This document shows positions 1 to 7,148 of a stretch of DNA of 64,000 nucleotides, in pieces. How positions within the stretch are numbered: position 1 is the stretch's first letter; every line of letters begins with the position of its first letter. The DNA comes from JADJPO01 sp963825645. GTDB taxonomy: Bacteria; Actinomycetota; Actinomycetes; Actinomycetales; Kineosporiaceae. A model generated the notes under the pieces. That model was not told where the DNA came from. It ran no database searches and worked only from the letters and a program-made list of their open reading frames with translations. A program made the translations under genes and the position numbers. Location of the stretch: NCBI GenBank assembly GCA_963825645.1, contig CAWGTT010000003.1, positions 62,001-126,000 of the forward strand. The letters are read 5' to 3'.

Positions 1-758
1 TGTTGTTGGCGGCCGCGGCAGCCGAGGGTGCAGGCGAGGCCGGTGGATGGATCGGCCTGGCAGCCCGTCAGGTCGGCTTCGGGGTCCTTGCCGGCGTCGC
101 CGCAGGGGCGATCGGCGGGCGCCTTCTGGACTCACGGGCTACAGCCGGTGCGGTCGAGGGGGTCTATCGGCAGTTGGCGACAATAGCCATCGCTGTCGCG
201 GCGTTCGCCCTCGCCGGCGTCCTCGATGGCAACGGGTTCATCGCGGCGTTCGTCGCCGGTCTGACCTTTGGGCAGGTCGCCCGGCGGCAGTGCACGGGTG
301 TTCAAGACTTCACCGAGGACGAGGGTGAGCTGCTCTCCGCCGTCACCTTCGTGATCTTCGGGGCGGTCCTGGTCGGGCCGGTGCTCGACGGTCTCACCTG
401 GCGAGTCGCGCTGTACGTCGCCGTGTCGCTCACGGTCGTCCGGCTCCTGCCCGTCCTGGCAGCCCTGGCTGGATCGGGGACCCTTCTCGAGACCCGGCTG
501 TTCCTCGGGTGGTTCGGTCCACGCGGACTCGCTTCGATCCTTTTCGCGCTCCTCGTCGCCGAAGAGCTCGACACGGCAGGAGGACGCACCATCTTCACGA
601 TCGCGGCCTGGACCGTGCTGGTGAGCGTGTTCGCCCACGGCCTCACGGCCAACCCCTGGGCCGGCAGGCTCGCCCGCCGCCTGGAGGCCGAGACAGAACC
701 GATGCCGGAGATGGGACCCGTCGCCGAACTTCCCACCCGGCGCCGCATCGATCCCTGA
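1..758 (+). CDS. CPA1-type cation/proton antiporter, C-terminal part
   Basis: This is the 3' part of a membrane antiporter, cut by the left window edge; about 250 residues are visible. Long hydrophobic helices are interrupted by a conserved-looking FIAAFVAGLTFG stretch, an acidic ENF-like loop (FTEDEGELL) and a WFGPRGLAS motif, all typical of the monovalent cation:proton antiporter CPA1 family (Na+/H+ or K+/H+ exchange across the cytoplasmic membrane). The short hydrophilic tail of about 30 residues is too short to be a TrkA-C regulatory domain. The first codon is not in the window. The last 457 bases lie opposite the open frame of the convergent DUF6064 gene, an unusually long tail-to-tail overlap. 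Confidence 0.85.
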   Translation, partial: LLAAAAAEGAGEAGGWIGLAARQVGFGVLAGVAAGAIGGRLLDSRATAGAVEGVYRQLATIAIAVAAFALAGVLDGNGFIAAFVAGLTFGQVARRQCTGVQDFTEDEGELLSAVTFVIFGAVLVGPVLDGLTWRVALYVAVSLTVVRLLPVLAALAGSGTLLETRLFLGWFGPRGLASILFALLVAEELDTAGGRTIFTIAAWTVLVSVFAHGLTANPWAGRLARRLEAETEPMPEMGPVAELPTRRRIDP

Positions 759-1384
759 GATCGGACTGCGAGGACGAGCACCGCACAGCCGAACGCCACC
801 ATGCCGAGGTCCTCCCAGACTCCGCGGCCGACGGCAGGACCGGTCGCCAGGACGACCCACACGATCGGGACGACGAGCAGCCGGCGGGCAGGTGCAGGTT
901 GCCACATCATCAGGATCCCCAACGTGACGATCGTCGTGGGGCACGGGGCCATCCCGAAGAGCGGCACCTCCGGCCAGCCGTGGCCGAGCATCGTCCCGAT
1001 CAGCGGATAGACCACCAGCGCGTAGACGAGGGCCGCCCACCCGAACACCCCGGCGGCGCCCGCCCGCACGGGGCCGAGACCGTGGCGCAGCCCGGCGTGG
1101 ACCAGGAGCCCCCCCTGCACCGCGAACAACACCGCGTAGGCGGCCCCGAGCGGCACGCTGATGTCGGTGGCATACATCGCCTGGAAGACGGCGGCCTGCC
1201 AGAGCCAGAGCACGCCGATCAGGATCAGGGCCCAGCGGGCACGACGGTCGTCACGCCGACCGAGCAGGGCGATCACGATCGCGAATCCGAGCACGTAGGC
1301 GATGACGTGGGCGGGCCACCAGTCCTGGTTGTACCGGGTGAAGAGCTCCAGCAGGGTCTCGGCCGGTTCGGCGACGGTAAGCAT
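302..1384 (-). CDS. DUF6064-like integral membrane protein with long antisense C-terminal extension
   Basis: The first ~210 residues form about six hydrophobic helices with small connecting loops and a MMWQPAP segment, resembling the DUF6064 family of unknown function. The ATG at 1384 is chosen because AAAGGA lies 7 bases upstream; a GTG further up (1474) has no such site. The family normally ends soon after the last helix, near position 750 here, but this frame has no stop until 302, so the last ~150 residues are a low-complexity, Arg/Ser-rich translation of the opposite strand of the antiporter. Either the protein really has this tail or a frameshift has removed the natural stop. It is probably the last gene of the minus-strand operon that starts at 3437. 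Confidence 0.6.
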   Translation of the reverse strand: MLTVAEPAETLLELFTRYNQDWWPAHVIAYVLGFAIVIALLGRRDDRRARWALILIGVLWLWQAAVFQAMYATDISVPLGAAYAVLFAVQGGLLVHAGLRHGLGPVRAGAAGVFGWAALVYALVVYPLIGTMLGHGWPEVPLFGMAPCPTTIVTLGILMMWQPAPARRLLVVPIVWVVLATGPAVGRGVWEDLGMVAFGCAVLVLAVRSQGSMRRRVGSSATGPISGIGSVSASRRRASLPAQGLAVRPWANTLTSTVQAAIVKMVRPPAVSSSSATRSAKRIEASPRGPNHPRNSRVSRRVPDPARAARTGRSRTTVSDTATYSATRQVRPSSTGPTRTAPKITKVTAESSSPSSSVKS

Positions 1385-1412
1385 GGTCGGTCCTTTCCGG
1401 GTGAAGTGGCGG

Positions 1413-1976
1413 TTAGCTCCGGTGGACTGTCGGGTCAGCGGCGGGCGCCAGGGCATCGGTGGCGGCACCGTCACGACGCAGAAGCCGAGCCCGGTTGAGC
1501 GCCACGATGACGACGGCGGCCAGGGCGAAGATCAGTCCGTCCCGTGGCTGGATGTCCGGCCAGATGGGGTTGTTCATCTGGAAGTGGACGAGGACGGCGA
1601 GGATCAGGCCGGCCGACAGCGGAGCGAACCGGCGCTGCACCAGCGGCGGGGCGAGCCCACGCCATCCGAGCTCCTCGATCGGTCCGATGAACAGGGCGAG
1701 GGCGAGCGCGGGAACCACAGCACGCCACGGCGCGACAAACGACTCGTCCAGGGTGTCGGCGAGGGCGGCACCGCAGTACCCCAGCCCCAGGATGCCGAGA
1801 ACGAGGAACGCCCACCAGGCACGAGGCATGCGCCACCACGTCAGCCGCCTGAGGAACCGGCCGAGGAACGGGCGGAGCGTGCCTATGGTCATCGGGTCGG
1901 TGGTGGCCGGGGTGGGCAGTGCGCCGCGCCGATCCCCGCGGCGAGCGGTGTGCGGTTTCACGGTTCGTTTCGTCAT
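1413..1976 (-). CDS. CPBP (Abi) family membrane protein with internal deletion
   Basis: This 187-residue protein carries the first CPBP protease signature EELGWRG (glutamates that bind metal) and the family's last helical segment, with HFQMNNPIWPD. It jumps directly from the helix after the first signature (SAGLI) to the final segment (LAVLVHFQ). The central part, which should hold the second signature (a FxxxH/WHLP-type motif, present as VWGVWHVP in the neighbour at 2011-2868) and two helices, is missing, about 60 residues. The reading frame is kept. The ATG at 1976 is supported by GAGG 8 bases upstream. It is the third gene of the operon, 34 bases after the intact CPBP gene. Loss of a metal-ligand motif predicts no protease activity. 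Confidence 0.75.
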   Translation of the reverse strand: MTKRTVKPHTARRGDRRGALPTPATTDPMTIGTLRPFLGRFLRRLTWWRMPRAWWAFLVLGILGLGYCGAALADTLDESFVAPWRAVVPALALALFIGPIEELGWRGLAPPLVQRRFAPLSAGLILAVLVHFQMNNPIWPDIQPRDGLIFALAAVVIVALNRARLLRRDGAATDALAPAADPTVHRS

Positions 1977-2010
1977 GGCCAACACCTCGTTGTGACTGCG
2001 GGGGAACATG

Positions 2011-2868
2011 TCAGGACCGGACGTCGGCCTGCGCGGAGGTGGTGGTCAGCCCGAGGCGGCCTCTCGTGACAGCAGCAAGGATCAGGGCACCGGTCACGAT
2101 GACGAGCAGGATGACGACGTCGACGAGCATGGAGTCCGGCGTCAGGACCAGAGTGCCCAGCGCGGGAGTGAAGCTCGCATGCAGACCGACACAGAGCAGC
2201 ACGCTGCCGGTGCGGTTGTAGAGCCAGGTGTAGTAGAAGGCCAGGAAGGTCGGCAGGATGAAGCCGAGCGGACCGTAGATCGGGACGTGCCAGACGCCCC
2301 AGACGAGTCCGAGGATCAGGGTGGCCCGCACGGGCGAATGCGTTCTCTGGAGCCGGGGCAACGCGAAGCCACGCCAGCCCGGCTCCTCGAGGCCCCCACC
2401 GAGCACGGCAACGAAGACCAGCGTGCCGGCGTACGTGGGAAGGCGTCCGGGCAGTGACGCGAGGTCGACGCTGCGGCCCAGCGCGGCCAGAACGACGTTC
2501 ACGACGGCGAACACGAGTGCCGGCAGTCCCAGCGCATACGCGTAGTAGCGCAGGGGAACTCTCCACACGAGGAGCTGTCGGGCCCACGCCCGCAGGTCCC
2601 CCCCGCTCCAGGCGGTGACGAGGGCGGCCGCGGCCATCGGTGCGAAGCCACCGAGGATGAACAACGCGTCCCCGACGCCTCCCACGCCCAGGATGTGCGG
2701 GAGCCACAGGATCCAGGAGCCCAGCCAGGCCAGGGCGGTGTAGGCGAGCAACGGATGAGTCGTGACCAGGCGGCGCACGCCGTCCGGGTGCACCTGCTCG
2801 ACGGCGCGGGTCGCGAGATCGGACGGGTACTGATTGGCAGGGGATTGAGTGGCAGGGGAGTGCGTCAT
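2011..2868 (-). CDS. CPBP family intramembrane metalloprotease (intact)
   Basis: A 285-residue polytopic membrane protein of the CAAX protease/bacteriocin-processing (CPBP, formerly Abi) family. The three expected motifs are visible in order: EEPGWRG, VWGVWHVP and a late GLHASF, which provide the glutamate and histidine metal ligands inside the membrane. About eight hydrophobic helices are apparent. The ATG at 2868 follows GGAG at 6-7 bases and overlaps the stop of the preceding gene by 4 bases (ATGA), so the two are translationally coupled. Bacterial members serve in bacteriocin immunity, peptide processing or anti-sigma cleavage; the substrate cannot be read here. Its place opposite a two-component system suggests envelope stress or peptide sensing (inference). 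Confidence 0.85.
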   Translation of the reverse strand: MTHSPATQSPANQYPSDLATRAVEQVHPDGVRRLVTTHPLLAYTALAWLGSWILWLPHILGVGGVGDALFILGGFAPMAAAALVTAWSGGDLRAWARQLLVWRVPLRYYAYALGLPALVFAVVNVVLAALGRSVDLASLPGRLPTYAGTLVFVAVLGGGLEEPGWRGFALPRLQRTHSPVRATLILGLVWGVWHVPIYGPLGFILPTFLAFYYTWLYNRTGSVLLCVGLHASFTPALGTLVLTPDSMLVDVVILLVIVTGALILAAVTRGRLGLTTTSAQADVRS

Positions 2869-3437
2869 GGCGTTCTCCGAGTGGGGGAGGGCCGCGTCGC
2901 GAACGGCGCCGCGGCGAGGATGATGGCGAGCAGCACACTGGCGCCGGCGACGATCGCCGGACCCGCCAGGGCGTGGAGGGTGTGTCCGGCGAGATCGTCG
3001 CCCACGGCGACGGTGACGCCGGGGACAGCGGCGGCCGTCACCTGATGTGGGCCGCTCAGCCGGGCCGTGAAGGAGCCCACGGCCTGACCGATACCGCCGC
3101 CGCCGGTGTCGTACAGCAGGGTTGCCCGGTGGGCGGTGAGCGGTATCGCTGCACCGTCCGGACCGTTGACGGTGACGGACGGGTCCACCAGCGGTGCTCC
3201 GCGCGGCCCTTCGAGGTAGACGACCCGGTGGGCACCCTGTGCCAGCTGGATCGTCGTTGTCCCGGGCGTCTGCAGCCGGACGAACGACGTCGGGCTGTTC
3301 GTGACGTCCAGCATGCCTGCGGTGGCCCACACCGCGGCGGCCACGATACCGATGACCGCCACGAGGGCAGATGTGACGAACCAGCGCAGCCTCGACGGCC
3401 GCCGGCCGGTCGATGACGTGACGTGGAGGGTCAGCAC
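2865..3437 (-). CDS. Membrane-anchored protein of unknown function, first gene of the CPBP operon
   Basis: I do not recognise a family. The 190-residue product has a basic N-terminus, a hydrophobic helix at about residues 20-40, an outside domain of ~100 residues rich in Gly, Val and Thr, and a second hydrophobic helix near residues 155-178 followed by a short basic tail. This is the outline of a two-pass membrane protein with an extracytoplasmic beta-rich domain. The GTG at 3437 is preferred over upstream starts because GGAGG lies 8 bases before it. It heads a minus-strand operon with the CPBP genes and diverges from the histidine kinase gene, with 236 bases between them. Confidence 0.7.
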   Translation of the reverse strand: MLTLHVTSSTGRRPSRLRWFVTSALVAVIGIVAAAVWATAGMLDVTNSPTSFVRLQTPGTTTIQLAQGAHRVVYLEGPRGAPLVDPSVTVNGPDGAAIPLTAHRATLLYDTGGGGIGQAVGSFTARLSGPHQVTAAAVPGVTVAVGDDLAGHTLHALAGPAIVAGASVLLAIILAAAPFATRPSPTRRTP

Positions 3438-3660
3438 ACCGATCACCTCCGATCGCTTGTTCGGCTGGTGCTGTTCATGACTCCAGCCAACTCCCACGCC
3501 GGGCGCGGGTCATCGGGCCGCGGTCTCGACCCGGCGTACACCTGCAGAGGTACTCCGGGGCCTGCCACAACCGGAGACCGACCTGGGAGCGGTTGCCTCG
3601 GACCGAGGCCTGACACCCGGCGGCGACGAACGGCCCGCTCACCGGCTCGACATGCCTGGC

Positions 3661-3666
3661 TAGCGT
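3661..3666 (+). promoter_or_regulatory. -10-like TAGCGT for leaderless histidine kinase gene
   Basis: TAGCGT ends 7 bases before the GTG at 3674. The remaining 3438-3660 gap, shared with the divergent CPBP operon, shows no other clear element. Confidence 0.5.
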
Positions 3667-3673
3667 CGGTGCA

Positions 3674-4894
3674 GTGACTGCCCTGCTGTCCCGGTTGCGG
3701 GCTACCGTCGAGCGCTACCCGAGTGTGGTCGATGGCGTTCTCGCGTCGGCGCTGCTCGTGGGTGCGGCGATCGGGCTGACCCATGACGTCGGATCCGAGC
3801 TTCGCCAGCCCGACGGCGTCGCCTACGCGCTCACCATCGCCGGCCTGCTGCCCTTCTACCTGCGTCGTCGCGCACCCCTGGCGGTGCTGCTGGTCGCCTC
3901 GATCCCTGTGACGGTGCTGCTCGCCACGGATCGCTCCACGAGCACGCTGGGCGCGGGGATGTTCCTTCTGGCCTACACCGTGGCGGCGTGGTGCGATCGG
4001 ACCCGCACCGGCGTCGCCGTCGTCCTCGTCGCCGTCATCCTGACGGTGTTCCGGTTCAGGGCACCCGACCGGTTCGACGTCGCCGAGGTCATCACGAACG
4101 GGGTCCTGTTCGCGGGCGCCTTCGTCTTCGGCCGGTGGGCCCAGGCCCGTCGGCAGTACATCGGGTGGGTCGAGGAGCGCGCGCGGCTCCTGGAGCGGGA
4201 GCGGGAGCAGCAGACCCGCTTCGCCGTGACGGAGGAGCGACTGCGGATCGCTCGCGAGCTGCACGACATCGTCGGGCACTCACTCGGTGTGATCGCCATG
4301 CAGGCCGGTCTCGGCGCCCACGTGCTGGACCGGCAGCCGGAGCAGGCCCGGCGGTCGTTGCAGGTGATCGCCGATACCAGCAGAGGCTCCCTGCAGGAGA
4401 TCCGCGCACTGGTCGCCACACTGCGTGAACCGGACGACGCACCGCAGCTTCCGCCGGCTCCCGGTCTCGAGCAGCTGGACCTGCTGGCCGAGCGGACGCG
4501 CACCGCTGGCGTGCCGGTGCGCCTCCACGTGGACGGCTCGGTGGGCGCCCTTCCGCGCGGCGTCGAGCTCGCTGCCTACCGGATCGTGCAGGAGGCCCTG
4601 ACCAACGTGCTCAAGCACGCGCCGGGCGCCGACACCACGGTGAGCCTGCGGCGCGGCGTCGACGAGCTGGTCGTGACCGTGGACAACGCCCCGACGAGCA
4701 CACCCCCGCAAGCGCGACCCGCGCACGGGTCCGGACGCGGCCTGATCGGGATGAGGGAGCGGGCGCACTCGTGGGGCGGGCGGCTCGAGGCCGGTGACCG
4801 GGAGGGCGGCGGCTACCGGGTCGTGGCTCGGCTGCCGGTCCCGACATCGGGTGGCCACGCCTACGGTGCGGATCTGGCCGGAGTTCCGACGTGA
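3674..4894 (+). CDS. Sensor histidine kinase, HisKA_3 (DesK/NarX class)
   Basis: A 406-residue kinase with about five N-terminal membrane helices (residues 20-155) and no large outside domain, a short coiled linker, a HisKA_3 dimerisation/phosphoacceptor region (RIARELHDIVGHSL, phosphoacceptor His about residue 197) and a HATPase_c domain with the N box (EALTNVLKHA) and a G box (GSGRGLIGMRER). Membrane-embedded sensors of this type usually sense membrane state or small lipophilic or peptide ligands. The GTG at 3674 has no Shine-Dalgarno sequence but follows TAGCGT by 7 bases. It overlaps the response regulator by 4 bases. Its divergent neighbour is the CPBP operon, a plausible target. Confidence 0.92.
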   Translation: MTALLSRLRATVERYPSVVDGVLASALLVGAAIGLTHDVGSELRQPDGVAYALTIAGLLPFYLRRRAPLAVLLVASIPVTVLLATDRSTSTLGAGMFLLAYTVAAWCDRTRTGVAVVLVAVILTVFRFRAPDRFDVAEVITNGVLFAGAFVFGRWAQARRQYIGWVEERARLLEREREQQTRFAVTEERLRIARELHDIVGHSLGVIAMQAGLGAHVLDRQPEQARRSLQVIADTSRGSLQEIRALVATLREPDDAPQLPPAPGLEQLDLLAERTRTAGVPVRLHVDGSVGALPRGVELAAYRIVQEALTNVLKHAPGADTTVSLRRGVDELVVTVDNAPTSTPPQARPAHGSGRGLIGMRERAHSWGGRLEAGDREGGGYRVVARLPVPTSGGHAYGADLAGVPT

Positions 4895-5553
4895 TCCGAG
4901 TCGTGATCGCGGACGACGAGGCCCTCGTGCGCAGCGGGCTGTCGGTCCTCCTGACGTCGGAGGACGGAATCGAGGTCGTCGGCGAGGCGAGCGACGGCGC
5001 CGAGGCGGTCGACCTCGTTCGCAGCCAGCGTCCGGACGTCGTCTGCATGGATATCCGGATGCCGGTGCTCGACGGTCTGGCCGCGACCCGCCGGATCAGT
5101 GAGGACCCCTCCCTGTCCGGCTGCCGAGTCTTGATCATCACCACGTTCGACGAGGACGCCTACGTGTTCGAGGCGTTGCGGCACGGGGCCTGCGGCTTCC
5201 TGCTCAAGGACACACCGCCGGCTGAGCTCATCTCCGCGATCAGGGTGATCGCCGCGGGCGACGCGCTGCTCGCGCCGAGCGTGACCCGGCGACTCATTGC
5301 CGAGTTCGCCCGCCGACCCGAGCCCGCAGCTCCTGCGCCGGCTGCGCTCGACAACCTGACCAGCCGCGAGCGCGAAGTGCTGATCGCCATCGGCCACGGC
5401 TGGTCCAACGCCGAGATCGCCGCCCGGCTGTTCATGAGCTACGCCACGGCGAAGACCCACGTCAGTCACCTGCTCACCAAGCTCGCCGCCCGTGACCGCG
5501 CGCAGCTCGTCATCCTCGCCTTCGAGACCGGCCTCGTGCAGGTCAACAACTGA
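4891..5553 (+). CDS. NarL/FixJ family response regulator
   Basis: A 220-residue two-domain regulator. The receiver domain has the acidic pair DDE near the N-terminus, phosphoacceptor Asp at about residue 54 in CMDIRMP, and the Lys of LLKDTPP. The C-terminal LuxR-type helix-turn-helix (LTSREREVLIAIGHGWSNAEIA, here about residues 152-173) ends with the recognition-helix segment TAKTHVSHLLTKL. It starts within the stop codon of the kinase gene (GTGA), so the two form a matched pair. It should bind DNA when phosphorylated by the upstream kinase. The nearest candidate target is the divergent 3437 operon. Confidence 0.95.
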   Translation: MIRVVIADDEALVRSGLSVLLTSEDGIEVVGEASDGAEAVDLVRSQRPDVVCMDIRMPVLDGLAATRRISEDPSLSGCRVLIITTFDEDAYVFEALRHGACGFLLKDTPPAELISAIRVIAAGDALLAPSVTRRLIAEFARRPEPAAPAPAALDNLTSREREVLIAIGHGWSNAEIAARLFMSYATAKTHVSHLLTKLAARDRAQLVILAFETGLVQVNN

Positions 5554-5611
5554 CCTATCGCCTGCGAACGCGGTAACGCGACGGCGGGCGCCGGTTCGCT
5601 GCTCGTCGGCG

Positions 5612-5730
5612 CAGACGCACATGCTCCCGGCGAGTGAAGAGGTCAGACGCACATGATCCCGGCGAGTGAAGGGATCTGGCGGCTACCGAGCGCGCTTGGC
5701 TACCATCTCTCTTCACTCGTCGGGATCATG
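5612..5730. repeat. Direct repeat pair plus inverted copy in intergenic region
   Basis: The stretch between two convergent genes (5554-5768) holds two 28-base direct copies at 5612-5639 and 5644-5671 (27 of 28 identical, period 32), each ending in TCCCGGCGAGTGAAG. A third, inverted copy lies at 5711-5730 and pairs with 5652-5671 at 19 of 20 positions, with 39 bases between the arms. RNA from either strand could fold into a long hairpin. No reading frame is supported in this gap. The core GATCCCnGCGAGTG recurs in the inverted repeat at 50699-50772. Confidence 0.8.
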
Positions 5731-5768
5731 GAGCGGACGGGCCCACGGAGCCCGGGGACCTGGGGCCT

Positions 5769-6758
5769 TCACAGCTCGAACCGGCTGCCGACCGCGTTGG
5801 GAGTGAACGCATCCGGCAACCCAGCAGCCAGAGCGTGCTGGGCCTTCCAGCCCGTGCAGTGGGCGGGGACGACGATCGCGGGTCGTTCCGCTGCGAGCGC
5901 CGCGACCGTCTGCGGGATGATCCGCTCGAAGAACCCCCCGGTGAGATGGAACCCACCGAGAACTGCGTAGAGGCGGTCGATGCCGGTCAGCGCCGTGGCA
6001 TGGCGCACGATGTTCACGATTCCGGAGTGTCCGCACCCGGTGAGCACGACCAGGCCCTTGTTCCGCACGTGGACGACGATGGCCTGGTCGTCGTGGATCC
6101 ACGGGTCAGGCTGCCAGTCCCCGTTTCGCCAGGCCTGGTGCGTGGGCATCCCGGTCTCGAAGTCCGTGGTCCGGTCGACCTCGCCGGTCACCAGGACGAC
6201 GCCGTCCAGCAGGAACGACGGCTGACGGTCCTCGACGACCGCGAAACCGGCCCCCTCGATCCCTGCCCGGCTCGGCATCGGCAGCTCCCAGGCACCCCCA
6301 CCTGGCAGGACGATGCGCCGCCGCGTCCAGAAGTCGGGGTGGAGAAGCAGGGGGACGTTGCGCCGGCCGAGCCGGCGCGCCACGCCGTCCAGGCCCATCA
6401 CGTGGTCGAAGTGGCCATGGCTGAGCACGATCGCCTCGAAGGTGTCCGGCGAGATCGCCAGCCGGTCGAGGTTGGCGATCAAGCCATCCGGGGTGATTCC
6501 GGCGTCGAAGAGGATGCGTCGTCGCCGCTCGCGTACCCGGACCTCGAGCATCGCGGAGAAGCCGTGCTCGGCACGAAGGAAGTCGATGCTCTTGCCGCCC
6601 TCGGCCAGGGCGGTCGGAACCACCGGTATGGCGCCCGCGGTGCCGAGTGGGCCCCAGCGGCGGACCAGCCCCTCGTCCGGCATGAGCACGTCGGAGGAGT
6701 TGTCGACCACTGTGGTGACGTCGACCCCGTCGACCGGCTCCAGCGTGATCCGCTGCAC
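5769..6758 (-). CDS. MBL-fold metallohydrolase (dihydropterin-aminobenzene phosphate synthase-like)
   Basis: A 329-residue metallo-beta-lactamase-fold protein. The metal-binding signature LSHGHFDHVMG is near residue 105, followed by TGCGHSG near residue 245 and a C-terminal PAHCTGW. This order is typical of the branch annotated as 7,8-dihydropterin-6-methyl-4-(beta-D-ribofuranosyl)aminobenzene-5'-phosphate synthase-like proteins; the real substrate in bacteria is generally unknown. The GTG at 6758 is chosen because a TACCGT hexamer lies 6 bases upstream and the family N-terminus (about 30 residues before a VVDNSS motif) fits. It diverges from the ABM-domain gene with only 57 bases between starts. 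Confidence 0.85.
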   Translation of the reverse strand: MQRITLEPVDGVDVTTVVDNSSDVLMPDEGLVRRWGPLGTAGAIPVVPTALAEGGKSIDFLRAEHGFSAMLEVRVRERRRRILFDAGITPDGLIANLDRLAISPDTFEAIVLSHGHFDHVMGLDGVARRLGRRNVPLLLHPDFWTRRRIVLPGGGAWELPMPSRAGIEGAGFAVVEDRQPSFLLDGVVLVTGEVDRTTDFETGMPTHQAWRNGDWQPDPWIHDDQAIVVHVRNKGLVVLTGCGHSGIVNIVRHATALTGIDRLYAVLGGFHLTGGFFERIIPQTVAALAAERPAIVVPAHCTGWKAQHALAAGLPDAFTPNAVGSRFEL

Positions 6759-6764
6759 CCCTCG

Positions 6765-6770
6765 ACGGTA
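6765..6770 (-). promoter_or_regulatory. -10-like TACCGT for leaderless MBL-fold gene
   Basis: TACCGT on the minus strand ends 6 bases before the GTG at 6758, so transcription would begin at or next to the start codon. One of a recurring set in this window. Confidence 0.5.
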
Positions 6771-6803
6771 CTCGCGGTTCCCACCGCGGCGACAGGTGCG
6801 GGA

Positions 6804-6809
6804 TAGTGT
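6804..6809 (+). promoter_or_regulatory. -10-like TAGTGT for leaderless ABM gene
   Basis: TAGTGT ends 6 bases before the ATG at 6816; no Shine-Dalgarno sequence is present. It sits 33 bases from the opposing -10 of the divergent gene. Confidence 0.5.
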
Positions 6810-6815
6810 CGAACC

Positions 6816-7133
6816 ATGCCCAACAGCCTGCTGATCGTCCAGGTGGACGTTGCGGTCGTGCCGGAGCAGGTGGACACGTTCCTGGAAGCGACCGTGGCCA
6901 ACGCGACCGCCAGCCGCCAGGAACCCGGGGTGGTCCGGTTCGACGTCCTGAGTGATCGCGACGACGCCGGCCACGTCCTCCTGGTCGAGGTCTACACCGG
7001 CGAGCAGGCCGCCGCTGCGCACAAGGACACCGCGCACTACCGGGTCTGGCGAGACACCGTGGCGCCGATGATGGCCCGGCCGCGGCACGCCACCCGGTAC
7101 GTCAACGTCTCGCCGGACGACGCGGGCTGGTAG
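6816..7133 (+). CDS. Antibiotic biosynthesis monooxygenase (ABM) domain protein, LsrG-like
   Basis: A 105-residue single-domain protein with the dimeric alpha-beta barrel pattern of ABM/LsrG-type enzymes: VVPEQVDTFLEA, then EPGVVRFDVL with the conserved glycine, and HKDTAHYRVWRD near the C-terminus. Members include quinol monooxygenases and the LsrG isomerase; many are unassigned. The gene is 15 bases upstream of an iron-type alcohol dehydrogenase, and such pairs recur in other bacteria, so the two probably act on the same small carbonyl compound. The ATG follows a TAGTGT box by 6 bases without a ribosome site. Confidence 0.85.
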   Translation: MPNSLLIVQVDVAVVPEQVDTFLEATVANATASRQEPGVVRFDVLSDRDDAGHVLLVEVYTGEQAAAAHKDTAHYRVWRDTVAPMMARPRHATRYVNVSPDDAGW

Positions 7134-7148
7134 AGCGGTGGCCGTTCG

